Shown: positions 8,551 to 18,150 of the stretch, in pieces | How positions within the stretch are numbered: position 1 is the first letter of the stretch | Layout: every line of letters starts with the position of its first letter | Origin: Olavius algarvensis Delta 4 endosymbiont | GTDB taxonomy: Bacteria; Desulfobacterota; Desulfobacteria; Desulfobacterales; CAJINA01 | Length of the DNA stretch: 64,000 bases | Assembly: GCA_905176665.1 (NCBI GenBank) | Contig: CAJINA010000157.1 | Location: 1 to 64,000 of the forward strand | Direction of reading: 5' to 3' | The notes under the pieces: model-generated | Database searches by the model: none | Seen by the model: only the letters and a program-made list of their open reading frames with translations | Told to the model about the DNA's origin: nothing | Position numbers and translations under genes: made by a program

Positions 8551-9180
8551 CTAACTATGACACGCTATCCAGCAGTCCAGGGGGGCCTTCTTTTCGCGGT
8601 GACACTCGATACAAAAGCCCATTTTGAATCGGTGTGTTCTCAGGCGATCGGCTTCTCTAATCTGCCCGTGGCAGCTTTCGCAGGCGATCTCCTTTTTTAT
8701 ATGACGCTTATGGTTAAAGACCACATGTTCAGAAACATGGAATACCTTGCGCCAGGGTGTCGGTGTTTTTGTATTGTAATACTCGTGCTCTTTCAGGATC
8801 TGGGGGTGGTTGGCGATAATGCAATTGTGGCAGTGCAGGCATTTTTCCACCGGCGGCAGGCCCGGGTGCAGGGAGCGTTCCACATAGGGATGGCAGTAGT
8901 AGCAATCGATGGCCTTGACCCCCGAGTGCAACTGATGACTGAAAGGGATTGGTTGCTCCGGGGCCATGTTCCGGTGGGGGAAAAAATAGAACGCATACAA
9001 GAATACCAGCAGCACGACTAGCGTAAGGGCTGTTATCACCAGGGCCCCCCGGTTGGCATTGATGGCTTTAAAGGTCTCCTTGAATCCGGAAACCGCACGC
9101 ATGGGTTTACCCCCGGTGCCCACTATGATGGTCAGGGTCACAATGGTCAAAATCCCGATGGTGGTAAGCAGTATTTCCAT
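8551..9180 (-). CDS. Multihaem cytochrome c, ActA-like subunit of alternative complex III
   Basis: A 209-residue membrane-anchored cytochrome. Two hydrophobic segments occur near residues 4-22 and 46-66, then four canonical haem sites: CYYCH, CLHCH, CESCH and CIECH. A fifth possible site at the extreme C terminus reads CWIACH, a CX3CH spacing. ActA proteins are typically pentahaem, so five haems would match if the last site is used. The stop codon of actF overlaps its start (TAATG), showing tight coupling. In the usual order actA comes first; here it is last of the act genes, next to ccoN. It would pass electrons from the complex to the oxidase. Confidence 0.8.
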   Translation of the reverse strand: MEILLTTIGILTIVTLTIIVGTGGKPMRAVSGFKETFKAINANRGALVITALTLVVLLVFLYAFYFFPHRNMAPEQPIPFSHQLHSGVKAIDCYYCHPYVERSLHPGLPPVEKCLHCHNCIIANHPQILKEHEYYNTKTPTPWRKVFHVSEHVVFNHKRHIKKEIACESCHGQIREADRLRTHRFKMGFCIECHREKKAPLDCWIACHS

Positions 9181-10379
9181 TACTTACCTCCTCCGGTATT
9201 ATCCTGGAGCAGTTCGGGGAACTGCCGCAGATAACTGGTGACGGCCAGGGCCAGCAGACCTACAAAGCCAAGGGCGACCAGGACATCCGTAAATCCCAGG
9301 GGCAGGCTGGTGGCATGGTGGTGATAGGCCGGTCCGATCAGCAGGTGGTGCTCAAGCCACATGCCGCTGATGACCACCGTGCAGATGACAATCATGGCTT
9401 TCGGGATGGTTTTGATTTTTTTGTTCAGCAAGATCAAAAAGGGCGCCACAAAGCAGACGATGAACACTGTCCAAGCCACGTTGTTCCAGGGGTAGAGCAT
9501 GGTGCGTTCGATAATGTAGGCGGTCTCTTCCGAGATGTTGCCGTACCAGATGACGACGAACTGGGCATAGAAGAAATCGGCCCAGACCAGACAGAAGCCG
9601 AAAAAGAGTTTGCCCATGTCATGAAACTGGGAGGATTTCAAACTGAACGGGGTCTGGGGGCTCATGTGTAATATGGCCGCCAGGATGATCAGGGCGCCGA
9701 ACCCGACATAGATAGCCTTGGCGAAGTTATAGGCCCCGAACAGGGTCGAATACCAGTGCGAGTCCATGCTCATGATCAGGTCGTAACCAATCAGGGATAG
9801 GATCAGGGCGAAGCTCAGCATATACAGGTACGCGTAAACCGTCATGCGGTGTTTGAACTTTTCTGCATCCGGCGGGTTGTTGCGCCACCGGGTGAAGAGA
9901 AAGTTGCGCACTTTGCCGCGGGTGCCGTTGTCCTTTAGCTTGAACCACAGGGCGTGATAGAGATAGAGCAGGCCGAACCCGTACAGCAGGATCAGGCCGA
10001 TCAGGTCGCGGAAGAAAAGAAACGGGACATTGAGCCAGATTTCCTTGCCGTGCAGGTCCTTCCCCAGCCAGGGGAAGACATGGTCCTGGCCAATGAACAG
10101 GATCACGAACATGACCAGAGAAACCGGGAAAAAAGCGCTGAAGGCTTCGGCCAGGCTGGCCAGCGGTCCGCTCCAACGGGCTTTAACCGCATGCATGAGG
10201 GTCGAAAAAAGCATCCCGCCCTGGGCCATGGCCGACACGAGCAGAAAGCCGATCAGGTAGGCCTGCCAGGCCTGTCGCGGGTGCTGACCGCTGGCCTGGA
10301 AGATGAAGGCGATTGCGCCAACGGCGACCAGGCTGCTGAAAATGATCATCAGCGGGGATGTTTTTTCTGGTTCAGACAT
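9180..10379 (-). CDS. ActF-like membrane subunit of alternative complex III
   Basis: A 399-residue polytopic membrane protein with about ten hydrophobic helices. It resembles the NrfD-related ActF subunit, with conserved-looking stretches such as HYYS-like WYSTLFGAYNFAKAIYVG and LYMLSFALILSLIGYDLIMS. ActF and ActC form the membrane core that binds menaquinol in alternative complex III. It lies 9 bp after actD and overlaps the next cytochrome gene by one base pair or so. The family assignment rests on size, topology and gene order. Confidence 0.82.
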   Translation of the reverse strand: MSEPEKTSPLMIIFSSLVAVGAIAFIFQASGQHPRQAWQAYLIGFLLVSAMAQGGMLFSTLMHAVKARWSGPLASLAEAFSAFFPVSLVMFVILFIGQDHVFPWLGKDLHGKEIWLNVPFLFFRDLIGLILLYGFGLLYLYHALWFKLKDNGTRGKVRNFLFTRWRNNPPDAEKFKHRMTVYAYLYMLSFALILSLIGYDLIMSMDSHWYSTLFGAYNFAKAIYVGFGALIILAAILHMSPQTPFSLKSSQFHDMGKLFFGFCLVWADFFYAQFVVIWYGNISEETAYIIERTMLYPWNNVAWTVFIVCFVAPFLILLNKKIKTIPKAMIVICTVVISGMWLEHHLLIGPAYHHHATSLPLGFTDVLVALGFVGLLALAVTSYLRQFPELLQDNTGGGK

Positions 10380-10388
10380 AGTTTATTC

Positions 10389-10916
10389 TCAAGCAGTGCT
10401 CGGGGCCACATCAAAGGACCTGATGTGAGCCCCTCTCTCGGTAAAAAATGCTTCCAGTTCGCCGGCCTCTTCCGGGCCGCAAGCCGCCAGAATCCCATAC
10501 TGATCGGCTGAACATTCGGGGGCGTAATCTTGACTGTAATTGAACTTTGGCAGATTGGCCTGGGTGATCAAGCCGATGACATTGCCGAAAACCGCGAACA
10601 AAATGGTGAACTCAAACCCCACGATAAAAAAGGGCACCAGGGCCACAACCGGTTTCCCACTGACAATCAAGCTCCAGCGGGAGGCGGTGAAGGCGGCCAT
10701 CAGGAATCCGGCGAAAAATCCGGTAATGCCGCCGGCCAGGGTGAACCAGCCCACCCGGCTCTTGCGCATTCCCAGGGCCCTGGGGATGTTTTCACTGGGA
10801 ATCGGGCTGTGAACCCGTTCGATGACCCACCCTAGGGACCGCATGTCGGCGATGGCGGCCAGGGCATCCGCCTCTGATTCAAACAGCCCCATGATTTTTG
10901 TCTTCTCAGCCGTCAT
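10389..10916 (-). CDS. ActD-like subunit of alternative complex III (DUF3341)
   Basis: A 175-residue protein of the DUF3341/ActD type: an N-terminal soluble part (IMGLFESEADALAAIADMRSLG), two helices (about residues 58-78 and 96-118) and a short soluble tail ending in the typical EAGELEAFFTERGA. ActD is a small structural subunit of alternative complex III. Its start lies inside the 3' end of actC (overlap 10906-10916), as expected for a co-translated operon. Confidence 0.85.
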   Translation of the reverse strand: MTAEKTKIMGLFESEADALAAIADMRSLGWVIERVHSPIPSENIPRALGMRKSRVGWFTLAGGITGFFAGFLMAAFTASRWSLIVSGKPVVALVPFFIVGFEFTILFAVFGNVIGLITQANLPKFNYSQDYAPECSADQYGILAACGPEEAGELEAFFTERGAHIRSFDVAPSTA

Positions 10917-12222
10917 CCGATGCTCCGTGGTGCAGGGTTTCTTTCATCTCCGTCATGGACACCGAAGGCAAGTGTTTGACAAACAGCAGGAACAGGAAAA
11001 AGAAAAGGCAGAAGGCGCCGATCATGATGCCGAATTCAATTAGGGTGGGGCTGTAAAGCCCCCAGGCATTCGGCAGAAAACCGTGGGCCACACTGCCGAT
11101 GATGATGACGAAGCGCTCATACCACATGCCGATGTTCACCAGGATGGAGATGGTGAACAGTAATTTCAAATTGGTCCGGACTTTCTTGAACAGGTAGAAC
11201 AGCGGTGCGATCGTATTGCAGAACACCATGATCCAGTATGGTATGGCATAGTCGCCAAAGGCCCGCCACCAGAATGATTCCATCTCAATGATATTGTGAC
11301 TGTACCAGGCAATGAAGATTTCGGTGGCGTAGGCAAAGCCGACGATGAGCCCGGTAAACACAATGGTTTTGGCCACGCTCTCCAGGACATGGATGGTAAT
11401 GATTCTTTCGTAGCCGAAGATCTTGCGCAGGGGGATCAGCAGGGTCAGGACCATGGCCAGACCGGAGTGGATGGCGCCGGCCACAAAGTAAGGCGCGAAG
11501 ATCGTGGTGTGCCAGCCCGGGATGACCGACAAAGCGAAATCCCATGACACCACACTGTGGACCGAGATGACCAGCGGCGTGGCCAGCGCGGCGAAAAAGA
11601 GATAGCCCCGCGCGTAGTTGTGCCACTGGCCCTGTTCGCCGGTCCAGCCCAGGCTCAGGATGGTAAATACCCGCTTGCGGGTGCCGGTGGCCCGGTCGCG
11701 TATGGCTGCCAGGTCCGGCATCAACCCGGTGTACCAGAACAGGGCGCTCACCGTCAGGTAGGTGCTGATGGCCACCACGTCGAACATGAGCGGTGACTGA
11801 AAATTGGGCCAGAGCGTACGTTGATTGGGAAATGGCAGCATGTAGAAAACCAGCCATACCCGACCCAGATGGATGAACGGAAACAGGCCGGCGCAGCACA
11901 CGGCAAAAACGGTCATGGTTTCCGCGGCCCGGGCGATGGGGTTGCGCCACCCGGCCCGGAACAGGTGCAGGATTGCGGAGATGAGGGTGCCCGAGTGGGC
12001 GATACCGACCCAGAAGACGAAGTTGATGAGATAGGTGCCCCAGTGTACCGGGGTGTTCATCCCCGCCACCCCGACACCGATGAAGATCTGGTAGAGCCAG
12101 CACCCGGCCCCCATCAGCAGACCGGCAAACACCAGGGCTATAATTCCCCAATATTTCGCCGTCGGCGGACTCAGGGTGTCGATGACTGTGTCGTCTATCT
12201 CTTTGTAAGTCAGGTCAGACAT
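10906..12222 (-). CDS. ActC, NrfD-like quinol-binding membrane subunit
   Basis: A 438-residue NrfD/PsrC-family membrane protein with about ten helices. Typical sequence includes NFVFWVGIAHSGTLISAILHL, FPFIHLGRVWLVFYM-type and MWYERFVIIIGSVAHGFLP. ActC anchors ActB and binds menaquinol at the periplasmic side. It follows actB after a 65-bp gap that contains part of an AT-rich repeat and overlaps actD by 11 bp. The assignment is firm because of the fused ActB just upstream. Confidence 0.88.
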   Translation of the reverse strand: MSDLTYKEIDDTVIDTLSPPTAKYWGIIALVFAGLLMGAGCWLYQIFIGVGVAGMNTPVHWGTYLINFVFWVGIAHSGTLISAILHLFRAGWRNPIARAAETMTVFAVCCAGLFPFIHLGRVWLVFYMLPFPNQRTLWPNFQSPLMFDVVAISTYLTVSALFWYTGLMPDLAAIRDRATGTRKRVFTILSLGWTGEQGQWHNYARGYLFFAALATPLVISVHSVVSWDFALSVIPGWHTTIFAPYFVAGAIHSGLAMVLTLLIPLRKIFGYERIITIHVLESVAKTIVFTGLIVGFAYATEIFIAWYSHNIIEMESFWWRAFGDYAIPYWIMVFCNTIAPLFYLFKKVRTNLKLLFTISILVNIGMWYERFVIIIGSVAHGFLPNAWGLYSPTLIEFGIMIGAFCLFFFLFLLFVKHLPSVSMTEMKETLHHGASDDG

Positions 12223-12235
12223 AACATTTTAAATG

Positions 12236-12286
12236 TTCGAAATCTGAATATCGAAATTCGTGCTTCTTATTTCGGATTTATAGTCT
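12236..12286. repeat. AT-rich TTCGAAAT-type repeat, partial copy between actB and actC
   Basis: The segment GTTCGAAATCTGAATATCGA followed by AATTCGTGCTTCTTATTTCG shares its vocabulary with the long palindromes at 2120-2330 and 21189-21353, but only about 50 bp are present. It fills almost the whole 65-bp gap inside the act operon. Confidence 0.55.
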
Positions 12287-12287
12287 C

Positions 12288-15236
12288 TTAAATCTCTTGC
12301 AATACTTTCTTAAGGTAAATAACGGCCGGTTTCGCATTCAGATACCCCAACACCTGATACGCACGGGGATCCTTGATCAACTTGTTGATTCGGCTGTTGG
12401 CCTCCATAAAGCTGCCAAAGGTCAATGCGCCGGTGGGGCAGGTTTGGGCGCAGGCCGGCGCTACTTCCCCATCGCGGATTTCACGGTCCTGATCTTTGGC
12501 CACCTGGCGGGCCGTTTTAATGCGTTGGACACAGAATGAGCACTTTTCCATTACGCCTTTACTGCGCACGGTGACATTCGGGTTGAGTTGCATCTGCAGG
12601 GGATCGGGCCACTCCCAATCATACCAGTTGAAGCGGCGCACCTTGTAGGGGCAGTTCTGGGCGCAGAACCGGGTTCCGATGCAACGGTTGTAGATCTGGT
12701 TATTCAACCCTTCCGCGGAGTGATGGGGTGCATAGACCGGGCAAACCGACTCGCAGGGTGCATTGTCGCAGTGCTGGCACATCATGGGCAGAAAATTCGA
12801 TCTTTCCGGATGTTTTCGATCCTGGTACCGTGAAATCCGCAGCCAGGCCATTTCCCGGCCTTCAAGAATGCGCTCCTCACCCACAATGCCGACATTGTTT
12901 TCCATGTAGCAGGACGAAACACAGGCCCCGCAACCGATGCAGCGGTCCAGATCCACCACCATGCCCCAGCGATAGGTGTCGTGTTCGTGGGGCGGATAAA
13001 AATCACGGCGGCGGTCATACCCGGCCGGCGTCGGCGGCGTGAAGGGGAAGTCCTCCATGGTAAGGCCGTGCTTGTCCTTCTCGTGCTTTCCTGCGGCCGT
13101 CAATTCGGCCAGGGGAATTGAGACCGCGATTTTGCGGTTATACTGCGACGTACTACCGGCGAAGCAGGCCAGTTGCTGACGTTTTCCGGTGCCGCTTAAT
13201 TGCTTTAATTGGGTTGCGTAAGCCAGTCCTCCGGCGTCCTGATCTACGACAGCATCCAGAACCTGCAATGGGTTGAGACCGCGATCGCGGGCATAGCGGC
13301 CATACGCGGTATGGCCCTGGCCGACGGTCATGGCGCTTACATCCGGATGTAACCCCTCGTAGCCGTAGACCGGCGCCGTCAGTTTCCCGGCCGCGGATGC
13401 GATGGTCACGTGGTCGCCATCCTTCCATTGCCGGGAGCGCATCACAGCCGGGTGCACCATCAGGGGCGTTTGCCAGGCTACCTGGCTTATTGGATCCGGG
13501 ATTTCACACAAAAGGGATTTGTTGGCCCCGCGACCGTCAAAGAAGCGGACGGACGGCATGGCCAGGAAGAATTTGTGCCTCTCGTTCTTACCGGTTCGCG
13601 CCAGGTATTGTTGCAGGCGTGCGAGCATATCCGGGTTCGGGGCCACGGTGCGGTTGCCTTCGCCCCGACCTTTAAAATAACGCCCGCCTTTTTGTACGAG
13701 CCGCAGCCACTCCGTCGAGGAAGCGCTGTCGGGCCGGCCAGTCAGTTTTGCGGCCACCAATTGCTTGTAGTCCGATGCCGGCGGTGTTTCAAAAGCCGCC
13801 TTTAACATCACATCGCCCATGGAAGGGGCCTGGAAGGCTTTGCCCATGGCCGGCTGCATGGTCCCGGTTACAAATTGTTTGCCTTCATAAGTGTCCCAGG
13901 TTTCCAGAGCATGCTGAATCGGAAAGACCAGATCGGCCGCCGTGGCGGTTTCGTCCAGGCTGTTGGTAAAGGCCACCTTGAAAAGATTCTTTTTAAAGAG
14001 TGCGCCGGCAATGTCGGCACCCGGCGGCAAAGAAAATAGCGGGTTGCTTTGATGGAGCAGGAGAACGCGCACCGGTTCTTTATCCATCGCCTTAAAAAAT
14101 TCCAGGACCCGGTCTTTGCTGGCAGCGGCTTCTACCCGATGCCGATTGTCGAAATCATAGCTGGTCAGGACCGGATCCAGAAGCACGTTCAACGTGGCGG
14201 TGGCCAGGTCGGCAACGGCTGCTTCCGGGCCCGCGGCAGACGCGGTTCCCAGTACCAAGGGGCGGTGGGCAGCCTTCAAGCGGTTGGCCAGGTTTTGCAG
14301 CTGGCCGGCTTCCATATCGCATTTGGCGGCTACCTCCGCAGCATCCAGGTCGGAGGTGATCTCATCGAGCGCCTCCCGGAAGTCGATCGGTAAATGATAG
14401 CCTGCGCCGCCGGCCAGCGCTTTTTTGATCAGCCAGAGAGCTACCAGGGCCTCTGTTCCCGGCCGACACGCTATCCAGCGATCCGCATTGGCCCCGGTCA
14501 GAGATTGCACCGGGCTGACCTGGATAAAACGACCTTTGGTTCCATCCTGAATGGCGTGCATGGCTTTGAACTTCCAGGCATATTCTACCGGGGAGAGCCA
14601 GGTTTCCAAAAAGTCCGCGCCAAAACCGAGAATGAAATCGGCCTGTTCCATATTATAGGCGGGCAGGATCGGCAGGCCGAAGAGCTGCCGATGGGCGTAT
14701 TTCAATGACTCGTAGGCAAAGGGTTCATACATCACCGGGCCGCTGCTGTTCCACCCGGCGAGCGCGTCGGTGAACACCCCTTCAAGCGTTGAACCGACCA
14801 CCTCGGTTAGCATCCGAACCCGGTTTGGCCCAGCGGCGGCTGCGGCATTGGCCCTATAGCGGATCATGGCAATGGCATCTTCAAAACTGATCGGCTGCCA
14901 TTTGTCCCCTTTTTTTAAAAGCGGCTGTTTGAGTCGGTCCGGGTTGTAGAGGGATTGCAGGGCAGCCTGGCCCCGCATGCAGAGCCGGCCCCGGTTGATC
15001 GGATGGAGGGGATTGCCTTCGAGCTTGACCAGGCGGCCTTCCCGGCTCTTGGCAATGATGCCGCAGCCTGCCGGACATTCCCGGCAGGTGGAGGCATACC
15101 AGGTGGCTTCACCGGTGACCATGTCGTCCGGGGCGTTTACCAGGGTAAACAATTTCTCCCCGGTTTCGGAACCGCATCCGGCGGCAAAGGCGACACTGCC
15201 GATTCCGGTTACTTTTAGGAAGGTCCTACGATCCAT
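12288..15236 (-). CDS. ActB, fused molybdopterin-type and iron-sulfur subunit of alternative complex III
   Basis: A 982-residue periplasmic subunit. It begins with a twin-arginine signal (DRRTFLKVTG) ending in a lipobox-like AAGC. Next is an N-terminal [4Fe-4S] motif (CRECPAGCG ... CMRG), then a molybdopterin-oxidoreductase-like domain to about residue 740. ActB proteins are known to lack the Mo cofactor in this domain. The C-terminal ~240 residues are a four-cluster ferredoxin-like domain with CIGCGACVSSC, CQHCDNAPCESVCP, CIGTRFCAQNCPY and CSFCVQR ... CAQTCPTGA. This fusion of PsrA-like and PsrB-like parts is the hallmark of alternative complex III. It is the first gene of the respiratory cluster and has a 480-bp upstream region facing a divergent gene. 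Confidence 0.92.
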   Translation of the reverse strand: MDRRTFLKVTGIGSVAFAAGCGSETGEKLFTLVNAPDDMVTGEATWYASTCRECPAGCGIIAKSREGRLVKLEGNPLHPINRGRLCMRGQAALQSLYNPDRLKQPLLKKGDKWQPISFEDAIAMIRYRANAAAAAGPNRVRMLTEVVGSTLEGVFTDALAGWNSSGPVMYEPFAYESLKYAHRQLFGLPILPAYNMEQADFILGFGADFLETWLSPVEYAWKFKAMHAIQDGTKGRFIQVSPVQSLTGANADRWIACRPGTEALVALWLIKKALAGGAGYHLPIDFREALDEITSDLDAAEVAAKCDMEAGQLQNLANRLKAAHRPLVLGTASAAGPEAAVADLATATLNVLLDPVLTSYDFDNRHRVEAAASKDRVLEFFKAMDKEPVRVLLLHQSNPLFSLPPGADIAGALFKKNLFKVAFTNSLDETATAADLVFPIQHALETWDTYEGKQFVTGTMQPAMGKAFQAPSMGDVMLKAAFETPPASDYKQLVAAKLTGRPDSASSTEWLRLVQKGGRYFKGRGEGNRTVAPNPDMLARLQQYLARTGKNERHKFFLAMPSVRFFDGRGANKSLLCEIPDPISQVAWQTPLMVHPAVMRSRQWKDGDHVTIASAAGKLTAPVYGYEGLHPDVSAMTVGQGHTAYGRYARDRGLNPLQVLDAVVDQDAGGLAYATQLKQLSGTGKRQQLACFAGSTSQYNRKIAVSIPLAELTAAGKHEKDKHGLTMEDFPFTPPTPAGYDRRRDFYPPHEHDTYRWGMVVDLDRCIGCGACVSSCYMENNVGIVGEERILEGREMAWLRISRYQDRKHPERSNFLPMMCQHCDNAPCESVCPVYAPHHSAEGLNNQIYNRCIGTRFCAQNCPYKVRRFNWYDWEWPDPLQMQLNPNVTVRSKGVMEKCSFCVQRIKTARQVAKDQDREIRDGEVAPACAQTCPTGALTFGSFMEANSRINKLIKDPRAYQVLGYLNAKPAVIYLKKVLQEI

Positions 15237-15720
15237 GCAAGCTGCCCTTTTGAGCCTACAGATGGTGATTGAGCTGTATATCGTTTGGCAACCTCAATGG
15301 TTACCGGATTGATTTCAAGGATATAAATGTCACCACCCCACAGCTTGCTCGGGGGCGGATAGAGCACCGGGCGATTTACCAGCCCGGTGGGTGGGGATAC
15401 CAAATGAAAAATGGATCACACCGGGTTGGTTAAAATGGTTCATCAAAATTAGCTTAATAGATCAGGAATTGTCAACGGTTTTTACTCTTCGCATCAGCAG
15501 GATTGGGGGTCTAAAGCGTCAGTTTTTTTATTATTTTCCAGGGCGGCTTTCAATGTTTGTAAAGCCGGCAATTTAAAACTAGATGAAATAATAAGCGATA
15601 ATAGTTATCATTAAGAAATATTGTCAGTTTGATTCCTGCAATAAGTATTTGGATTCCGACGCGTAATGATTATGTTATTGAGTCATAAAAGGACGATTAC
15701 CTCCTACAAGGAATAAGACC
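15237..15720. other. Divergent regulatory region between actB and the GAF gene
   Basis: No gene is visible in this 484-bp region. It must contain the promoters of the respiratory cluster (minus strand) and of the GAF protein gene (plus strand). The actB-proximal half is GC-rich and carries the hairpin at 15365-15389. The other half (15420-15700) is AT-rich. AAGGA eight nucleotides before the GAF gene's ATG is its ribosome site. No clear sigma-70 or sigma-54 promoter could be fixed by eye. Confidence 0.5.
15365..15389 (-). promoter_or_regulatory. Perfect 8-bp hairpin in the actB leader region
   Basis: CACCGGGC and GCCCGGTG enclose a 9-nt loop. It lies about 130-150 bp upstream of the actB start, where the operon leader or an operator would be. 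It could be an operator or an RNA leader hairpin; the sequence does not decide. Confidence 0.4.
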
Positions 15721-18081
15721 ATGTCAGATAAATTGATAACCAACGACTTTCGGACCGTTCTCAGCCTGGAGCCATTGCTGGATTTCTGGCGCGAAACCGT
15801 GGCGCCGCAATGTCCGCACATGTCTGAAATGTTTACAGTATTTGAGAAAAAGCTTCTGGAAACGCCGGCCTTGCGCGGGGAGATTACCGACCCGGCCGCG
15901 GCGGCCGAGTTTACCGAGATCCTCAATCCCCTGATGACGGTGGCGTTCCCCTGGTCTACCTGGGAATCCGAATTGGCCAGCGCTTTCAAACCATTTACCC
16001 GCCACGCTTTTTATACCACCCCGGGATATCGCAAATACCTGATCGACGATGACGGCCTGATTGCCGGACGGCGCAAGGTCGTGGAGGACTTCCAGGATTA
16101 CGGTCGCCGGGTGCGCGCCTACGCCCTGATCCTCAAGCGGCTGTACGGTATCGGCCAGGATGTGGACACGCCGTTTGTACGCATTGTGACGGATGCGGAA
16201 ACAGGCCTGGAGCGTCATTTTCAGATGATCCCTGATTTTCAGTTTATCCAGGTGGGGACCGTGGGCAAGCCCCGGGAATTGACCGAGGACATGCGTCGTC
16301 TGGTCATCGATCATATTAACGACCCGGATGTGCTGGCTACCTTTCTGCCGCCGGAATCCTTTGAGTTCAGGGGATTTACCATAGTAAGGGCCGTGGATGT
16401 CACCGAAGCTGAAATCACCTCTGCTCTGGAGCGTGATCTCATCGACCAGGAATCGATATTTTCCACCGATGGTTTTGGCAAGCTCCAGAGCCGTTTGCGG
16501 ACCCTGTTCGGCGTCCCGGACCTGGATGCGGGTCTGGCCGCGGTTACGGGCGATGGCGAGAAAGTTCTCATTCTAAATGCCGGCGATAAGTCCGACCCCA
16601 ACTGCAAATGCCTGTTCACCAATTCCAGCCACATTCCCATGAAACAACTTGAGAATTCTGTCTGGTTGCAGGCCGTCGAACGAGAAGAGATCCTGCGCAT
16701 TCCCGATCTCAGCCTGGAACCGAACCTGGGAATCGCCGAACAGGATGCCGTGAACCACGGGATACGTTCGATCCTGATTGCCCCGCTGATCTTTGGCGGT
16801 GAGGCCATCGGGACCCTGTCGGTCAAAACCAGGCGGCCGAACGATCTGAAAGCCCTGGATACCACCAAGATGAAGCACATAGCGCCCCTGTTTTCCATGG
16901 CGCTCAAACGGGGTCTGGATGACATGAACAATGAGGTCCAGGCCGTGATCAAGGAAAAGTGCACGGCCGTGCATCCCTCGGTAGAGTGGCGTTTTCGCAA
17001 AGCCGCTCTGGACCACATGGAAAGGGTGCGCGAGAACAAGCCGTCGGAAATGGAACCCATTGTTTTTAGAGATGTGATTCCCATGTTCGCCCAATCGGAC
17101 ATCCGCGGATCCTCTGAAGCCAGGGTGAAAAGCATCCAGGCCGACCTGACCGAACAGCTGACCCTGGCCGGCAAGATCATGTCCCGGGCCGGTGAATTCA
17201 AAACCTGGCCCCTGCTGGATGAATTCAGCTATCGCATCGACAGGCGCATTGCCGACATCAAAACGGGCCTGTCAACCGAAGAAGAAAGTTCCGTGGCCGC
17301 TTTTCTGCAGCGGGAAGTTGAACCGGCATTCGCTGAACTGGGCGCCATAGATCCCGGCGTGGGCCGGGCCATCGATACCTACCAAATGGCTGTCGATCCG
17401 GAGCGCGGGGTTGTATATCGCAAAAGAAAAGATTTCGAGGATAGTGTATCCTTGTTGAATGAGCGGCTCTCAACGTACCTGGACCAGCAACAGGCCGAGA
17501 TTCAGCAGGTATATCCCCACTATTTCGAGAAGCACCAGACCGACGGTATCGATTACGTGATTTACCTGGGGGCGTCCATGCACCCGGAGGGCAAACTCAA
17601 TTCCTTCTTTCAAAAGAACCTGGCTCTGTGGCAGTTCATGGTCACCTGCGGGCTGGCCTGGCATACCCGGCAGGTGCAATCTGAACTCAAGATCCCCCTG
17701 GACACGTGCCACCTCATTCTGGTCAACAACGCGCCCTTGTCGATCCGGTTCCGCTACGATGAGAAACGATTCGATGTAGATGGGGCCTATGATGTAAGAC
17801 ATGAAATCATCAAATCGCGCCTGGACAAAGCCCTGGTAAGGGGCAGCCATGAGCGCCTGACCCAGCCCGGTCGGATTGCCGTGGTCTATTCCCATCCTCG
17901 TGAAGGGGAAGAGGTTCAGCAGCATATCGATTACCTGCAGAGCCGGGGCCACCTGGTCGATGACCTGGAAACGCTCGACCTGGAGGACCTGCCCGGCGTC
18001 CGGGGCCTCAAGGCCTTAAGGGTTGGTGTAAACCTGAAAGCCGAAACGGTTCCGGCCGGTCTAACGCAACTGGCCGGATAG
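15721..18081 (+). CDS. Large GAF-domain protein of unknown output
   Basis: A 786-residue soluble protein with no signal peptide or membrane helix. A GAF domain is visible around residues 240-395 (FGKLQSRLRTLFGVPDLDAG ... IRSILIAPLIFGGEAIGTLSV), with a hydrophobic pocket typical of small-ligand sensing. The N-terminal ~200 residues and C-terminal ~390 residues match no domain I can name, and there is no kinase, GGDEF, HD or DNA-binding motif. The C-terminal part is acidic and helical (DYVIYLGASMHPEGKLNSFF). It is divergent from the act/cbb3 cluster and could sense a signal tied to respiration; that is only a positional inference. Ribosome site AAGGA supports the ATG. Confidence 0.7.
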   Translation: MSDKLITNDFRTVLSLEPLLDFWRETVAPQCPHMSEMFTVFEKKLLETPALRGEITDPAAAAEFTEILNPLMTVAFPWSTWESELASAFKPFTRHAFYTTPGYRKYLIDDDGLIAGRRKVVEDFQDYGRRVRAYALILKRLYGIGQDVDTPFVRIVTDAETGLERHFQMIPDFQFIQVGTVGKPRELTEDMRRLVIDHINDPDVLATFLPPESFEFRGFTIVRAVDVTEAEITSALERDLIDQESIFSTDGFGKLQSRLRTLFGVPDLDAGLAAVTGDGEKVLILNAGDKSDPNCKCLFTNSSHIPMKQLENSVWLQAVEREEILRIPDLSLEPNLGIAEQDAVNHGIRSILIAPLIFGGEAIGTLSVKTRRPNDLKALDTTKMKHIAPLFSMALKRGLDDMNNEVQAVIKEKCTAVHPSVEWRFRKAALDHMERVRENKPSEMEPIVFRDVIPMFAQSDIRGSSEARVKSIQADLTEQLTLAGKIMSRAGEFKTWPLLDEFSYRIDRRIADIKTGLSTEEESSVAAFLQREVEPAFAELGAIDPGVGRAIDTYQMAVDPERGVVYRKRKDFEDSVSLLNERLSTYLDQQQAEIQQVYPHYFEKHQTDGIDYVIYLGASMHPEGKLNSFFQKNLALWQFMVTCGLAWHTRQVQSELKIPLDTCHLILVNNAPLSIRFRYDEKRFDVDGAYDVRHEIIKSRLDKALVRGSHERLTQPGRIAVVYSHPREGEEVQQHIDYLQSRGHLVDDLETLDLEDLPGVRGLKALRVGVNLKAETVPAGLTQLAG

Positions 18082-18150
18082 CGGCTTGCTTCGCGATCAG
18101 CGCCGACTGTCTCACAGCAATCGAAACATAAGTGTATCGGACACGGTGGG

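Noticed and set aside
10530..10835. Plus-strand frames opposite actD
   Set aside because: They mirror the actD coding sequence and have no family features.
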